From positions 971,001 through 1,035,000 of the forward strand of contig JARFJB010000400.1 in the NCBI GenBank assembly GCA_036346205.1: DNA of 64,000 nucleotides, read 5' to 3'. A program made the position numbers and the translations under genes. The notes beneath the pieces were generated by a model that was not told the DNA's origin, ran no database searches, and saw only the letters and a program-made list of their open reading frames with translations. Shown piece after piece: positions 35,546 to 46,723 of this stretch (position 1 is the first letter of the stretch; each line of letters starts with the position of its first letter). The stretch comes from Vesta saturnalis (lineage: Eukaryota > Arthropoda > Insecta > Coleoptera > Lampyridae).

Positions 35546-36420
35546 ATTAAATCGCGATACCATTTTGTTTTTAATTATGAGTCATAATTAAATTAAAAAC
35601 CAGCGTAAATCAATCTTAATCAAATCATAACTTACAGCTTGCAAAAACCAGCTTACAATTCAATACCGGTTTCATTTACCTTACAGCTTGCAAAAACCAA
35701 CCCTCAATTTAAAAAATACCAAACTGAATTAACTTACAGCTTGCAAATCATCATCACACAACCATAATAATAATATTACATAACAATGCAGATATACGGA
35801 TTAAGGTTTTTTAACAAGTGTGTGCTGATCGTGTGGAGTCATAATTAAAAGTAGCGGATCAAATCAATTAATCAATCCAAATAATTCTCCTTGTTTTTAA
35901 TTATGGGTCATAATTAAAAGTAACCAAATCAATTAATCAATCAAAACAATCAAATCAATCAATCTCGATCAAATCAATCAATCTCAATCAAATCAATCAA
36001 GAATCTGAGCTAACAACACTTCATAACCTTCAGGTAACGATTCTCCCGCCGTATATACCTAACTCCCATGAGCGACCGCTTACGTAGATAAAACTAACCA
36101 AAAATCAGAGTTAGTACTCTCCCAAAACGTAAGGGCAACGGCGTGCGAAAACAGTCGCTCTTCCATAAATCAATCTTAATCAAATCAATCTCAATCAAGT
36201 CAATCTCAATCATATCATAACTTACAGCTTGCAAAAACCAGCTTACAAAAACCAACTTTCAATTCTAAAAAATCGGTTTGATTGAACGTACAGCTTGAAA
36301 AACCCAACCCTCAATTCAAAAATACCAAATTGATTTAACTTACAGCTTGCAAAAATCAGTTTCATTTCTAAAACGGCGATTTGATTGAACTTACAGCTTG
36401 TCAAAACCAACTTTCAATTC
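35546..36420. repeat. Complex minisatellite of ~50-bp and short AATCAA units
   Basis: CTTACAGCTTGCAAAAACCA-type units start at 35631, 35680, 35733, 36221, 36288, 36339 and 36390, spaced about 50 bp within each cluster. Between the clusters are TCATAATTAA blocks (35540, 35580, 35830, 35905) and short repeats of AATCAAATCAATC (35930-36000). A larger duplication links 35605-35660 with 36165-36250. Confidence 0.9.
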
Positions 36421-38284
36421 AAAAATACCGATTTGGTTTAATTGCGCCCTAGAAATTTTGGTAAACATTTTTGAAACAGCGTATATTTGTAATCAAACGT
36501 TAAAATCAGGTCTCTATATTATTTTACATGCAAGAACGGTCTTATCGGAAATACCTCTATCAAAAAGGACCTTAAATTTAAAAACAAGTTTGAATACACT
36601 AAGTCATTATTGAAAATGGACAAATGCCTGCGGACAAATAAACAAGTTGACGTTGATTTCCAATTTTGATAGTGTTTGAAGTGACATATATTTAATTATT
36701 TATCTCATATACTTATTTACATTGCGCGGATGATTCTTTGCATATTTAATAAAAAAAGTGATCACAAACATACACGTTATCTGTATCTTGAAAAAATGTC
36801 GAACAGAATTGGCAGAGTTAGCAGTGGTTTTGAAAAAAGAATATGTTACTGTCTGGAAATGGACGATAGACATTTCGAACATCTGTTATAAATATTTTGC
36901 TTCTGTTTTATGTCATCGTTGATATCTTATTACCATTACTGCTGTTATATCCTGTTGGATTATATATTACGTTACAAGTTTCTGAACATTTGTAAAGATA
37001 TTCCTCATTATTATTCTTATGATTGTAAATTATCCGACATGTCTGAATAGCATAGGCAATTAAATACATTAGAACTTTTATTTTCAAAAATTATTATTTG
37101 GTGTATTCTGTAAAAACGCGAAGACATCCATAGAACACACTAATACCATTTCATAGGTAATTAATAAGTACATTTCCTGGTACGATAAAAAGTATGGCGT
37201 TATATTTAAATTAATCAAATTATAGCCACTTAAGGTCCTTATTTGATTAGTTTTAATTTTTGGGCACCCTGTATAAGATGGCAAAGTTATTATAATTGGA
37301 ATATAAAATATCATCTATTATGATCTCGCTTACATAACTTAAATACTGAAAATTAGGTTAGATTATGATAAAATTTTAATTATTTAAAAAACCTAAGGTT
37401 TAGGTGTTATAAACCTTGTTAAAACATAAACTTATTTTTATTGGAAAAGACAAAAATGCAATAATATACAGAGGGTTCAATTAAAAAAACTTGATACCTT
37501 TGGGACACCCTGTACAGTATGAAAATAATTTTAAAAAGTAACCATAATAGACCCCCATATATCCCAAAAATGAAAGTTTAAAAAATCACGTATTTTGACA
37601 CAATATTCCGTGCCGTATAGCGTGAATTGAAAATAGTAGTTATTTCTGGTGCTAAACCCAAATCCGATGCAGAAAGTATGGGTTCCAATTTAAAAAAAAA
37701 TTGACTTTTTCTATTTTTTTGAGCGCCAAATTCATTATTGTTTTTCAATCACCCTGTATACAAATACGTCATTGCGCGTTGTTTGTGAACTATAATAGTC
37801 CTTTGTTTACAATAGTTCAGAGTTTCACTGCAAAATAATTTGCCCTTTGGACAGTATAGGCAACTTTATTTTTTATTGAAAATTTGGAATATCTCAAAAA
37901 CGGCTAGAGTTAGGTATACGGCATTAAACATAAAGTATGCCTAGAATTGGACGTAGAATCCAAAAATTCAACAATATACAGGGGTGTGCCATTTAAAATA
38001 AGCAAACTAATATCCACTTCCGGTATAAACGGAAGTACTGTAATAATATTTTAGACGGATGTCCTTCATTAGCCAAATTTTCAAATTTTTCCTATTTAAA
38101 CTTTTTCCATAATCGATCGATGTCGTTCGTTGTGGGACACCCTGTATAGGAAAACTTACAAAAATAATTTCTAACGAATAAAGAAAATTCGATTGGAATA
38201 TACCTTAAAATGTAACAATACACTAGGAAAATATGTAAAAAATAAGTCAAAAAGTGAAATAGGAGATAAGTCAGAAGTTTCATT
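36421..38284. other. Non-coding stretch with a cluster of mariner-type tips
   Basis: Tip-like motifs occur at about 37262 (GGGCACCCTGTATAAG), 37500 (GGGACACCCTGTACAG), 37750 (ATCACCCTGTATAC), 37976 (TACAGGGGTGTGCCATT) and 38135 (GGGACACCCTGTATAGG). The pair at 37976 and 38145 is inverted and could delimit a ~170-bp element. No coding region is supported. Confidence 0.6.
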
Positions 38285-38575
38285 GAATTGTGGTGATTGA
38301 AATAAATGTTATATCGGTCAAACAGAAAGAAAATTTAAAACCAGAATATCTAGACATTTTAGATCTTTTCCATGTAATAATAATAAATCAAACTATGCTT
38401 CAGACTTAAATACAAAAATCTATTATTTTAAATAGTAGCTTTGAAATTTTACACATTCAGAACAAAATTAGAAAACTAGATTTATTAAAAGCTTTAGAAA
38501 TTAATAAGAGAAAATACTCAGGTCATTTATAACGAACAACTAGATGTATACAATTCTCCACTTTTAATTGATAAA
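38285..38575 (+). pseudogene. GIY-YIG endonuclease fragment, probably Penelope-like
   Basis: The frame reads NKCYIGQTERKFKTRISRHF, which holds the YIG half of the GIY-YIG motif and the downstream basic helix. NSSFEILHIQNKIRKLDLLKA and YNEQLDVYNSPLL follow in shifted frames. This layout is typical of the C-terminal endonuclease of Penelope-like reverse transcriptases. It differs clearly from the 41-kb copy, so it is another subfamily. No reverse transcriptase precedes it. Confidence 0.72.
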
Positions 38576-40435
38576 TTCTTGCCCCCCCCCCACTTTTTTA
38601 ATATACCCATTAATTATTGGTAAGTAAATTAAATACACGATATGATGAAGACACAATGTTGAAACAATTGTCATTTTAAGTAATATATTGAATCTTTAAA
38701 AACAGTGTTTGTTTTATTTCTACTCATAATCTGAATAATGTTTGATGTACCCCCAAATTGTGATGTCATTCTAAGTCCTTTTTAAAGAATTTTACAAAAT
38801 TTTGGACGTAATCGTCACACTAATCGTTTATTTATAAATTTTAATTTGTTTTTTCCAAATCCATGAAGTATTGATACTGTACCGCACGAAAATTTTGCCT
38901 TTCACACTCATCTTGTTTTGGCACCTTTATAAGTGTAATTCACTTTTGGAAGGTCTTAAATAAATCATAAAAACTCTTCATTCTAACATACAAACAATAT
39001 AAATGTTACTAATCAAAACAATGGAAAACAAATATAATTAAACGCAAATTAGGAGGTAAAGCCCCATTGTGCAACAATATTTACTGCAACCATGTTTAGG
39101 ATCATCAATTTAAGTATGTAGCACTATACTACATTCGATTCACAAGTTCCTTAAACAAATATTTACTATCATCTGGGACCACAAGGATGATAAACAAAAT
39201 ATAATAATCAATTTAATTATCGTACTATTAAAGCGGCATTTAAAAATTCACGTACATAATATAATATAATTAAATTCGATTAATAAAAACCGTCAAATGT
39301 TATAAGCACCAGTTCCCCTAGTCGTGCGTTGTTATTGTTGTACTTACCTTTCTTTTAATGGCACTTATACTATTATGTTAATTAATATTATATTCCTTGC
39401 ATTTAGTACGAAACAATTTATTCATTGGATGACGGTTGATACCTTAAAACCGTTTTTAATTATACGTGATTATCTAAATTATCCGATGACACTGTTTTTA
39501 AGAAAAAATTTCCAACATTAAATTTTAAAGTGTGTGAAAATTTTTGATCATTTTAGAAACAATTACTATTTTCTTAAAAATTCCATGCAAACTGTACTGT
39601 TGCAATATAATTAATTGTATGTAAATTTCGATTTCCATATTATAAATATTATATTTCTCTTATACTATGGCATACTGGGCCTTTATAATCAAAATGATAA
39701 GAACGTTTTATTATAAAAATAAAGTTTTTCTTCAAACGTCAGTAAACATGGCATTTAGTGACGCATTACAAGATACTACTCATTTTGTTGTTATCTCGAG
39801 CGGCGCTATAAAACTTTAGTGCCGTCATCAGCGGCTGTAAAGTGAGAAACTTCGAAAACGCTTCCAGTTTTTTCTAATGTCAACTTTTTAAATTTACATT
39901 ACTGTTTTATTTTGCGGAATCCACAGCTAGGCACGTCTAACGTTTTGCAAAGCAACCTACATAAATCCTGATTAATGGTGGACCTTCGTTTCGCGAACAT
40001 TTGTCTTATAAATAACTGAGCCTGGGTTCGGTTTGAAGAAAAAATAGCATATTTTGTGTGGAGTGACTTTTTTTGTCTCATCTCTAATTGCAAACAGAGA
40101 TTCGACAAAAAAACACTAGCTTCTTATAAAATAAGATACTATTTTCGAAAACGACACTAAGATCAAAAATTTCGCCGCTAATCACACGCTCTAAAAAAAT
40201 GCCGCAACTGTAACAACGCGTAAAAGTGATCATCAATGCAATCTGTCACATTAACGAATAAGTCAAATTTTGACAGACGTCATCACTTTTTTACTAAATG
40301 ATTCCGGTATCGAAAAAATTATTTTTAATTTATTAATTTTTTAAGACTTTATGGTTTATTAAACCCCCATGCCTCTTAAAAGATCCACTGTATTGCATTG
40401 ATATATACATCACTATTTTAGTTACTACAATAAAA
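38576..40435. other. Unassigned AT-rich stretch
   Basis: It starts with a C-run at 38580. No gene, RNA or repeat of confident identity was found over ~1.9 kb. A minus-strand frame at 39899-40108 is unrecognised. Confidence 0.5.
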
Positions 40436-40600
40436 TATCTGGTGTGGAACTCCACACGACCTTCCAACCTACAAAATGGAAATTAAAAGAAATCAAATAA
40501 TTTTAATAACATTTTTGTTAGGATAATTATGCAACCTCTTTTAAAATAAGTTAATTACGAAAATAGGCAACATTGTAAAAACAAAAACAACAATATATCA
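40436..40600 (+). repeat. Dispersed repeat, inverted copy at 51.29-51.46 kb
   Basis: GGTGTGGAACTCCACACGAC, ACCTTCCAACCTACAAAATG and AGGATAATTATGCAACCTCT are mirrored at 51290-51460. Related copies lie at 45640-45790 (same strand) and 51070-51230 (inverted). Confidence 0.8.
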
Positions 40601-40601
40601 C

Positions 40602-41383
40602 TACAAGTGTATGCAGGAAACCTACCCACACGGGGAGGTACCTACACTACAACTCCAATCACCACAAAAACGTGAAATTAGGTGTGGCAAAATGCTTGTA
40701 CGATAGAGCAAAAACAATATGTTCAAAACAAGAGGACCTGAACAAAGAAAAGAAAATATCGCTAGAACACTCAAAGAAAATGGCCACCCCAATCTACCAC
40801 CTAACCTAAACAGGGAAAGAATAACCGAAAAAGAAGAACCTAAATATACAGCGATAATACCATATATACAAGGTACCTCAGACAAAATACGAAAGATAGG
40901 CAGCAAATAAAAGGTAGGCACTGCCTTCAAACCGACCAGAACGCTCAGGGGAATAACCAAAACCAAACTATACAATAAAGATCAGAATTCCAAGAATTGT
41001 GTATACAACCTACCATGCCAATGAGGCAAAGCATACATAGGAGAGAGCAGTAGACCACACAAAGTGAGAACGCAGGAACATAAGAACAACGTCCGCAAGG
41101 ACGAAACAGAAAGATCAAGAATCACCGAACATGTCTGGAACGAAGACCACCACATCCAATGGAATAACATACAGATAGTGGCAAAGGACGAGAACACAAC
41201 TCGTCGGAAACTCAAACAAGCCACATACATCGCACTAGCCGAAAATCCAAAAGCCAAGCTAGTGTAGAAAGGAAACCCATATGGTTTCCAATAATGCGCG
41301 AAGAGCTTAAGCCCAATACACCTGCGCAAACAGTTACGGCGCAACATGCGCAATAAACTTCTGCGCAACCACGAAAAAGTTGT
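40602..41383 (+). pseudogene. Penelope-like element: reverse transcriptase end and GIY-YIG endonuclease
   Basis: Frames join to give RKPTHTGRYLHYNSNHHKNV, the conserved end of Penelope-like reverse transcriptases, followed by KLGVAKCLYDRAKTI. An inter-domain stretch follows (NIARTLKENGHPNLPPNL, then EPKYTAIIPYIQGTSDKIRK). The endonuclease then reads VYNLPC, KAYIGE (the YIG motif), RTQEHKNNVRKDETERSRIT and HVWNEDHHIQWNNIQIV. At least four frame changes are needed and it is 5'-truncated. A mariner element joins directly at 41384. The rest of the tail appears at 44.6 kb. Confidence 0.87.
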
Positions 41384-42936
41384 TTTCAAACCCCCGAAAC
41401 ACCAATTACTTTCTATTTTACTCGTACGGTTCTCGAGATATCATTTTTCTTGAACAATTAGACTTAGAATGTTTTTCCTAATTTTTAGAAGTAACTTTAG
41501 TAGGCGGATTTCATTGAAAAACACCACAGACAGAAATTGCCAAATGTGATAATTCTGTTGAACTGCAAGTTAATTCTTGCTAATTTGAATTGTATGCTAT
41601 AATGTTGACTTTACAACAAAGAATTTTTCTAATTCAATCTTACGGAACTGGGGAAGATTGCTACCGAGTTGTTATCAGAAAATTCAACCAAAAATACCCG
41701 GAGGTTGCCATTTCGAATGCCGGAGCAAAGAACTTGATAACTAAATTCCTTCAAACAGGTTCGGTTTTAAACCTAAAGGAGCCAAAGAAGTTGTTCGATG
41801 AAGAAGATGCTGCTATTGTTCTCGCCGTTCATTGTCTTTAAGAAGGAGGGCACTACGAATTGGGATAGGTAAATCTCATTTACAAAGAATCTTCAAGGAG
41901 AACAAAATTTTACCATTTAAGCCGCAATTTAGGCAAACTTTAGAGAACGGTGATGAAGCCAAACGTCTGGATTTTTGTTTGGAAATGGGCAATAGAGTTT
42001 TGGAAGATTCAAATTTTCATAAACGAATAATGTTCTCCGATGAATCGACCTTTTCAACTAACGGAGTCGTTTCCTCCTAACATTGCCGTTACTGGAGTAG
42101 GACGAATCCAAACTTCCGAATTGCTAGTCGCAAACAATGTTTGAAAAAAGTTAATGTGTGGTGTGCGGTTTCGTATCATGGAATTATTGGCCCATATTTT
42201 TTTGATCAAAATTTAAACCGTTATTCATATTTGGAAATGTTGCAAAATTTTTTAACTGATAAACTGGATGAATTGCCATTGAACTACCAATTTGAAATGC
42301 TCTTCCAGCACGATGGGTGCCCTGCTCATTATGCCGGTACTGTTCGCCAGTGGCTCAATACATAGTTCCATGATAACTGGATAGGAAGAGATGGTCCCAT
42401 TTTATGGCCGCCGAGAAGTCCTGATCTCACAATAATGGACTTTTATCTGTGGGGTCGCTTAAAACAAATTGTGTACAGTGAGCCATTAGACAATGATGAA
42501 GAGAAATTGAAAAATAGGATACGGAATGCTGTCCAGTCCCTATCAATCGAAGAAATAAGGCGCAGTTTCAATTAATTCAGAGCTCGCATTGAAATCTGTG
42601 CGGAAAAAGGAGGAGCATTATTCGAATAGAAAATTAATAGTTCAGTTTTTTGAGAATTTCATTTCATTTTACCATCAGTTGTTAAATTTATTAATTAAAA
42701 CTTGTGAGACCAATTTGATTTTTCCTTTGAAACAAATCAATTTACTTCAAAAAATTACGAAAAGCTCGAATTTTTCAATAAAAATGATATTATCTCGAGA
42801 ACCGTTTGAGTTAAATAGCAAGTAATTTGTGTTTCGGGGGTTTGAAAACAAGCAGGGCAAATCAGAAAGAATGAAATTTTCTGAGAAATCAAAAATAAGA
42901 GAATTTTCCCTCTTTTAAAGTCGATCCGGGGACATA

Positions 42937-42941
<5 letters not shown>
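41384..42941 (+). mobile_element. DD41D mariner-like element, left tip missing
   Basis: The left side begins TTGTTTTCAAACCCCCGAAA and is mirrored at 42815-42853, including CGGTTCTCGAGATATCATTTTT-like sequence. On the right the arm continues a further ~90 bp to a tip, CACAGTATGTCCCCGGATCG in inverted reading, next to TA. The outer part of the left arm is absent, so the element is truncated at its junction with the Penelope-like sequence. Confidence 0.8.
41602..42629 (+). pseudogene. DD41D mariner transposase
   Basis: The gene starts near 41602 with MLTLQQRIFLIQSYGTGEDC, the DUF4817-type helix-turn-helix, then NAGAKNLITKFLQTGSV. The second HTH is GIGKSHLQRIFKENKILPFK. MFSDESTFSTNGVV carries the first aspartate (about 42030-42075), and NVWCAVSYHGIIGPYFFDQN follows. 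FQHDGCPAHYAGTVRQW holds the second, and SPDLTIMDFYLWGRLKQIVY the third, with exactly 41 residues between them. The C-terminus is EEIRRSFN then RIEICAEKGGALFE. Four frameshifts or stops break it, but all three aspartates are kept. Confidence 0.9.

Positions 42942-42943
<2 letters not shown>

Positions 42944-42995
<52 letters not shown>
42944..42995. repeat. (TA)n microsatellite
   Basis: A TA run lies between the mariner tip and an orphan CAGGGTGAGTCGGAACTG tip (42996-43099 is a truncated end of a further element). Confidence 0.95.
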
Positions 42996-42998
<3 letters not shown>

Positions 42999-43099
42999 GG
43001 TGAGTCGGAACTGTACATACTTCTACCATAAGTAGAGGCACCTTAGGGGATTATCAAATGACCATTAAAAAATGTCTTCTTGTTTTGTTTATTAATATA

Positions 43100-44547
43100 C
43101 TGGGTGAATTATGGATCTTCACCAAAACAATGTTTCGTCATATCTTTTCAATGCTTAAGTCGATTTGTCTCATTTTTTGGTGAAGGTGTTTATTCGTGTT
43201 CAGAACTAAAAAAAACCAGGACCATCCTCGTGAAAATTTGTGGGACTGCTTCATATCCAATACTTCACCCTGTATATGATTTCTCTAAAATGAGATATAA
43301 TTTTTTCAGAGCGCATCAATGGACAGTTAAACCTGGGTATTTGAATTTTTTGTTACACTTACCTCACATTTTCAATTAAAGATTCATTTTAGAGTCAAAT
43401 TGAAAATTAGCAATAATGAAATATCTTACTGTATAATAATGTTTAGTTATTAAAAAGAAATCTTTAAAATAAACAGTAACGACACACACTGTGCTCCAGT
43501 ATGGTAAGTACCATAATTTGAATTGATTTACAGGGCCGGATTTAGAAATCTGGCATATCTGGTTCATTTCAAAAATTCACCCTGTATGTAACTTTTTCCA
43601 CCCGTAATAGACAGAAAACAGATAAAAAATGTTTGTAATAACCTAGTTTTCTTATTTGTTTGAGAAAAAATCATGTGTAATTATTTTAATCGGAATGAAA
43701 TGAACAAGCCCAAGAAATGTTTCTTCATAAATTAAGCAAGTCCATTACACATTTAAACATTCGACAAGAAAAGTGTATTGAGGCAGATGGATTTCATTTT
43801 GAATAGCTTTTATAATCGTAATATTTATTAAATTGTTTTTTACTCTGTTCCACATTGTTAATACTGTTTTATTATTTGGTTATTGTTATTTATTTTATTT
43901 CTTAATTTATGAATAAACATTTCGTGGGCTTGTTCATTTCATACCGATTATAATAATTACACATGATTTTTTCACAAACAAATAAGAAAACTAGGTTATT
44001 ACAAACATTTTTTATCTGTTTTCTGTCTATTACGGATGGAAAAAGTTACATACAGGGTGCATGTTTGAGATGAACCAGATTTCTAAATCCGGCCCTGTAA
44101 ATCAATTCAAATTATGGTATTTACCATACTGGAGCACAGTGTGTGTCGTTACTGTTTATTTTAAAGATTTCTTTTTAATAACTAAACATTATTATACAGT
44201 AAGATTATTAACATTATTGCTAATTTTCAATTTGACTCTAAAATGAATCTTTAATTAAAAATGTGAGGTAAGTGTAACAAAAAATTCAAATACCCAGGTT
44301 TAACTGTCTATTAATGCGCTCTGAAAAAATTATATCAGATTTTAGAGAAATCATATACAGGGTGAAGTATTAGATATGAAGCAGTCCCACAAATTTTCAC
44401 AAAGACGGTCCTCGATTTTTTTTATTCTGAATATGTCAGTTAGTTGCTAGACACGAATACACACTTTACCCAAAAAATGAGATAAATCGACTTAATCATT
44501 GAAAATATATGACGAAACATTGTTTTGGTGAAGATGCATAATTCACC

Positions 44548-44550
<3 letters not shown>
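43100..44550. mobile_element. Foldback element with ~640-bp arms
   Basis: The ends are CTGGGTGAATTATG and the inverted ATGCATAATTCACCCTG, with TA on both sides (43098-43099 and 44551-44552). The arms are 43100-43736 and 43901-44550 with a 164-bp loop. They are near-identical mirror images, for example GGGCCGGATTTAGAAATC at 43532 against GATTTCTAAATCCGGCCC at 44078. Each arm repeats the CACCCTGTA motif internally. No transposase sequence is present, so the element is non-autonomous. Confidence 0.95.

Positions 44551-44553
<3 letters not shown>

Positions 44554-44586
<33 letters not shown>
44554..44586. repeat. (TA)n microsatellite
   Basis: A TA run follows the foldback element. In the 10.7-kb copy of the Penelope-like tail a TA run occupies the same place before the tRNA-like segment. 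Confidence 0.9.
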
Positions 44587-44588
<2 letters not shown>

Positions 44589-44608
44589 TTCTACCAAATA
44601 TATATTGG

Positions 44609-44683
44609 ATTACTCAGTGGCTCAGCGGTAAAGGTGTCAGACTAGTAAGTGAAAGGTACCAAGTTCGAATCTGAGAGTAGTCA
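44609..44683 (+). other. tRNA-like segment with pol III A and B boxes
   Basis: GATTACTC near the start can pair with GAGTAGTC at the end (seven Watson-Crick pairs plus one G-T), as in a tRNA acceptor stem. TGGCTCAGCGG (44618-44628) matches the A box and AGTTCGAATCT (44662-44672) matches the B box. The D and anticodon arms are irregular (GTCAGACTAGTAAGTG), so it is not called a functional tRNA gene. It could give a pol III promoter to the element tail or be a tRNA-derived SINE head. Confidence 0.6.
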
Positions 44684-44756
44684 AGTGCTTGAGAAAAATT
44701 AGATATAACATATGAATTCGACTCAAGTGCGAAAACAGTCCTTCTCAGGACTAAGC

Positions 44757-44791
44757 CTGATGACGGAAGCAGAGTCCGCTTCCGAAACGTC
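44757..44791 (+). ncRNA. Hammerhead ribozyme-like motif of Penelope-like elements
   Basis: The core is CTGATGA (44757-44763), one extra C, then a stem GGAAGC/GCTTCC with loop AGAGTCC, then GAAACGTC (44784-44791). The last part gives the GAAA core and a minimal palindromic stem III (ACGT) before a cleavable C. Minimal-stem-III hammerheads linked to Penelope-like elements are established. The one-base offset after CTGATGA departs from the standard core, so activity is uncertain. A strong upstream hairpin, AGTCC/GGACT, lies at 44737-44752. Confidence 0.65.
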
Positions 44792-44882
44792 GCGCTCAAA
44801 AAGCATAAACTGTGGAAATAGGCCGATCAACTCCACTAATAGGAAAGCACAGTTACAAAACACTTATAATACAGAACAATAT

Positions 44883-45639
44883 ATGTCAAACCGACGAAAC
44901 TTGGCCAAAAGTTGTAAATCGATTTAGCGATAATGAAAAAAAAGTCGCTTGCATAACCTTCTATACCTACATATGTACATGTAGATTGAAAGTTAAAAAT
45001 AGATATCTCGCTTATCTTTCAAGATAACTATCGACTGCTTTCATATCATTTTAAAGCAAATTTCGCTCCCCTTCAAATAAAGTAAGAATATGTGTATGTT
45101 ATACCAGCAATACGAGGAATGTTTTCAATTTCCGGAAAAACCGGAAGTAGTGCTTTCATCAGGATAATATCATTTCATTAGCGCAAATGAACGAAGTTTA
45201 TTTCCAAAATCCCAAGTTTGTGATCAAAATAGTTAGAAAGTTATATCAATATCAATATTAAATATTTGAAAATTCAAAAAACAAAAAAAAATGCTTGGAG
45301 AGATTTTTGAATAAATCAATTTCGAAGTTTGATCCCTTAAATATTGGCAAATTTATATCATAATTTATTACGTAGAGAAATCTCTTTAAAGCTTGTTTTG
45401 TAGACATAATTGTCTGGTAGGCCTTCATTCCAAATTTCGTCAAAATCGTCCGTATAGTTTCGGCTGCCAAGTGACCACAGACACACACAGACACGCACAC
45501 AGACAGACATTTTGAAAAACTTTCTAAAATTTATTTTTTCGGGTTCAGGGAGTCGTAAAACATTCTTTTCGATTTTTTTTCGACCGCAATACTTTCTTGT
45601 TTAGCAAGAAAGTAAAAATTAGAAGATATTAAATAATTT
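44883..45639. repeat. Dispersed repeat debris with a CACACAGACA microsatellite
   Basis: A GCGATTTAGCGATAATG-like block near 44925-44990 recurs at 47080-47150. A run of CACACAGACACGCACACAGAC lies at 45478-45512, with a TTTTCGACCGCAATACTTTC block at 45575. This resembles the tail of a high-copy retroelement, but the family is not identified. Confidence 0.55.
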
Positions 45640-45790
45640 TAATTATAATTTTTTTAGGGTAATTATGCAACCTCTTTTTTATACCTTCATAACGAAAACA
45701 GGCAACATTATAAAAACAAAAACAATAATCCATGTTAGAACGACGTTTAAAATTTAATGTCAGATAGAGATTCATAGACATAAAAATCTA
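45640..45790 (+). repeat. Dispersed repeat copy
   Basis: It contains GGTAATTATGCAACCTCTTT and ACGAAAACAGGCAACATT, matching 40495-40600 and, inverted, 51085-51215. Confidence 0.8.
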
Positions 45791-45911
45791 TCTATCTATA
45801 AAAATATCGATAGTACAGCTTCAGCATTTTCAATCATATTTATTTAATTTTTACATTTATCTCGCTTCACATTAGAAAATTTATGTAAAATTAAATTTTC
45901 TTTAAAAAATA

Positions 45912-46723
45912 AACTGCTCCACATAAGTTAGGGATATTATGGAAAATTTGATTTTTCAAAAGACAAAAAAGTATTTTCAGACGATTTTAAGCTATTTAGT
46001 TTTTAAATGCTTGTTTTTTATTATAAAAAACTTTACAAATTAAAAAAAAATTTTTAAACAAAAAGACAAGAAAAAATGAAAATTAGGTGAAAGTGACTAA
46101 TAACTATTGACATCCCATAAACGTCATCTGACAGTTTTGGCTGATATTAACGTTCCTGTGGCTTTTGCGAGACTCCTACTCAACATTTGATATGTGCTAA
46201 AAGGTTCTCGGCATGCAGAAATGGTGACATATTGGTCTTCAGCAGGGGTAGTTATTGATGGGCGCGAAGTTCTAGGTCTTTCTGCAACAGATCCAGTTTC
46301 TTGAAAATGGTTAAAAAGTCTAGAAATGACACTTTGGCTAACTTGAAAAAAAGTTGCTACGTAACTTTGCCCTTCACCACCCTATAGCAAACCAATTGCT
46401 CTATTTGCTTCGTCAGATGTTAATTTACGTCTAGGCATTAGGAATTAGTAACGCACAAAATTTTGATACCAAATTTGCGCAATAAGTCAACAAATTGACA
46501 AGTAAACCAAACACACAATTGATTCATTAAAACGGGTTAGAAAGAGAAGAACTCTCCTCAGCCCTCTACGTATGGCATAGGTATGATAACTAGCAACTTT
46601 AATAAATTTAATTTAATTAAATTAATTTAATTTAATTAATTTAATTAAATTTAATGACAAAAATTTGAAAATTAAAAAATTGTGCAGATTTTCAAATATA
46701 TCCTTAATTTATGTGGAGCAGTT
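45912..46723 (-). mobile_element. Tc1 deletion derivative with TIRs
   Basis: AACTGCTCCACATAA at the left is mirrored by TTATGTGGAGCAGTT at the right, followed by related ATATCC sequence, with TA on both sides. Only the transposase N-terminus remains. An AT-rich palindromic run (TTAATTTAATTAAATT repeated) lies at 46605-46655. Confidence 0.85.
46110..46438 (-). pseudogene. Tc1 transposase DNA-binding domain remnant
   Basis: The start at 46438 opens MPRRKLTSDEANRAIGLL, followed by SYVATFFQVSQSVISRLFNH, the first helix-turn-helix. FQETGSVAERPRTSRPSI is the GRPR-like linker. QYVTISACREPFSTYQMLSR and AKATGTLISAKTVR form the second HTH. A stop interrupts the frame near residue 19, and a second follows the last helix. 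No catalytic domain remains in the element, so it resembles a paired-like DNA-binding-only derivative. Confidence 0.85.

Larger units (their letters stand above)
44600..44882 (+). mobile_element. Penelope-like tail: tRNA-like plus hammerhead-like module
   Basis: It is nearly identical to 10750-11027 from TATATATTGGATTACT to ATAATACAGAA. It probably belongs to the element whose coding end lies at 40602-41383, displaced by the mariner and foldback insertions. Confidence 0.75.

Noticed and set aside
39790..39850. CTGATGACGGC with a GCCG partner on the minus strand
   Set aside because: The GAAA half of a hammerhead core is absent (GAGATAAC instead).
44609..44683. Functional tRNA gene
   Set aside because: The acceptor pairing and pol III boxes are tRNA-like, but the D and anticodon arms are irregular and the sequence is repeated within a mobile element tail.
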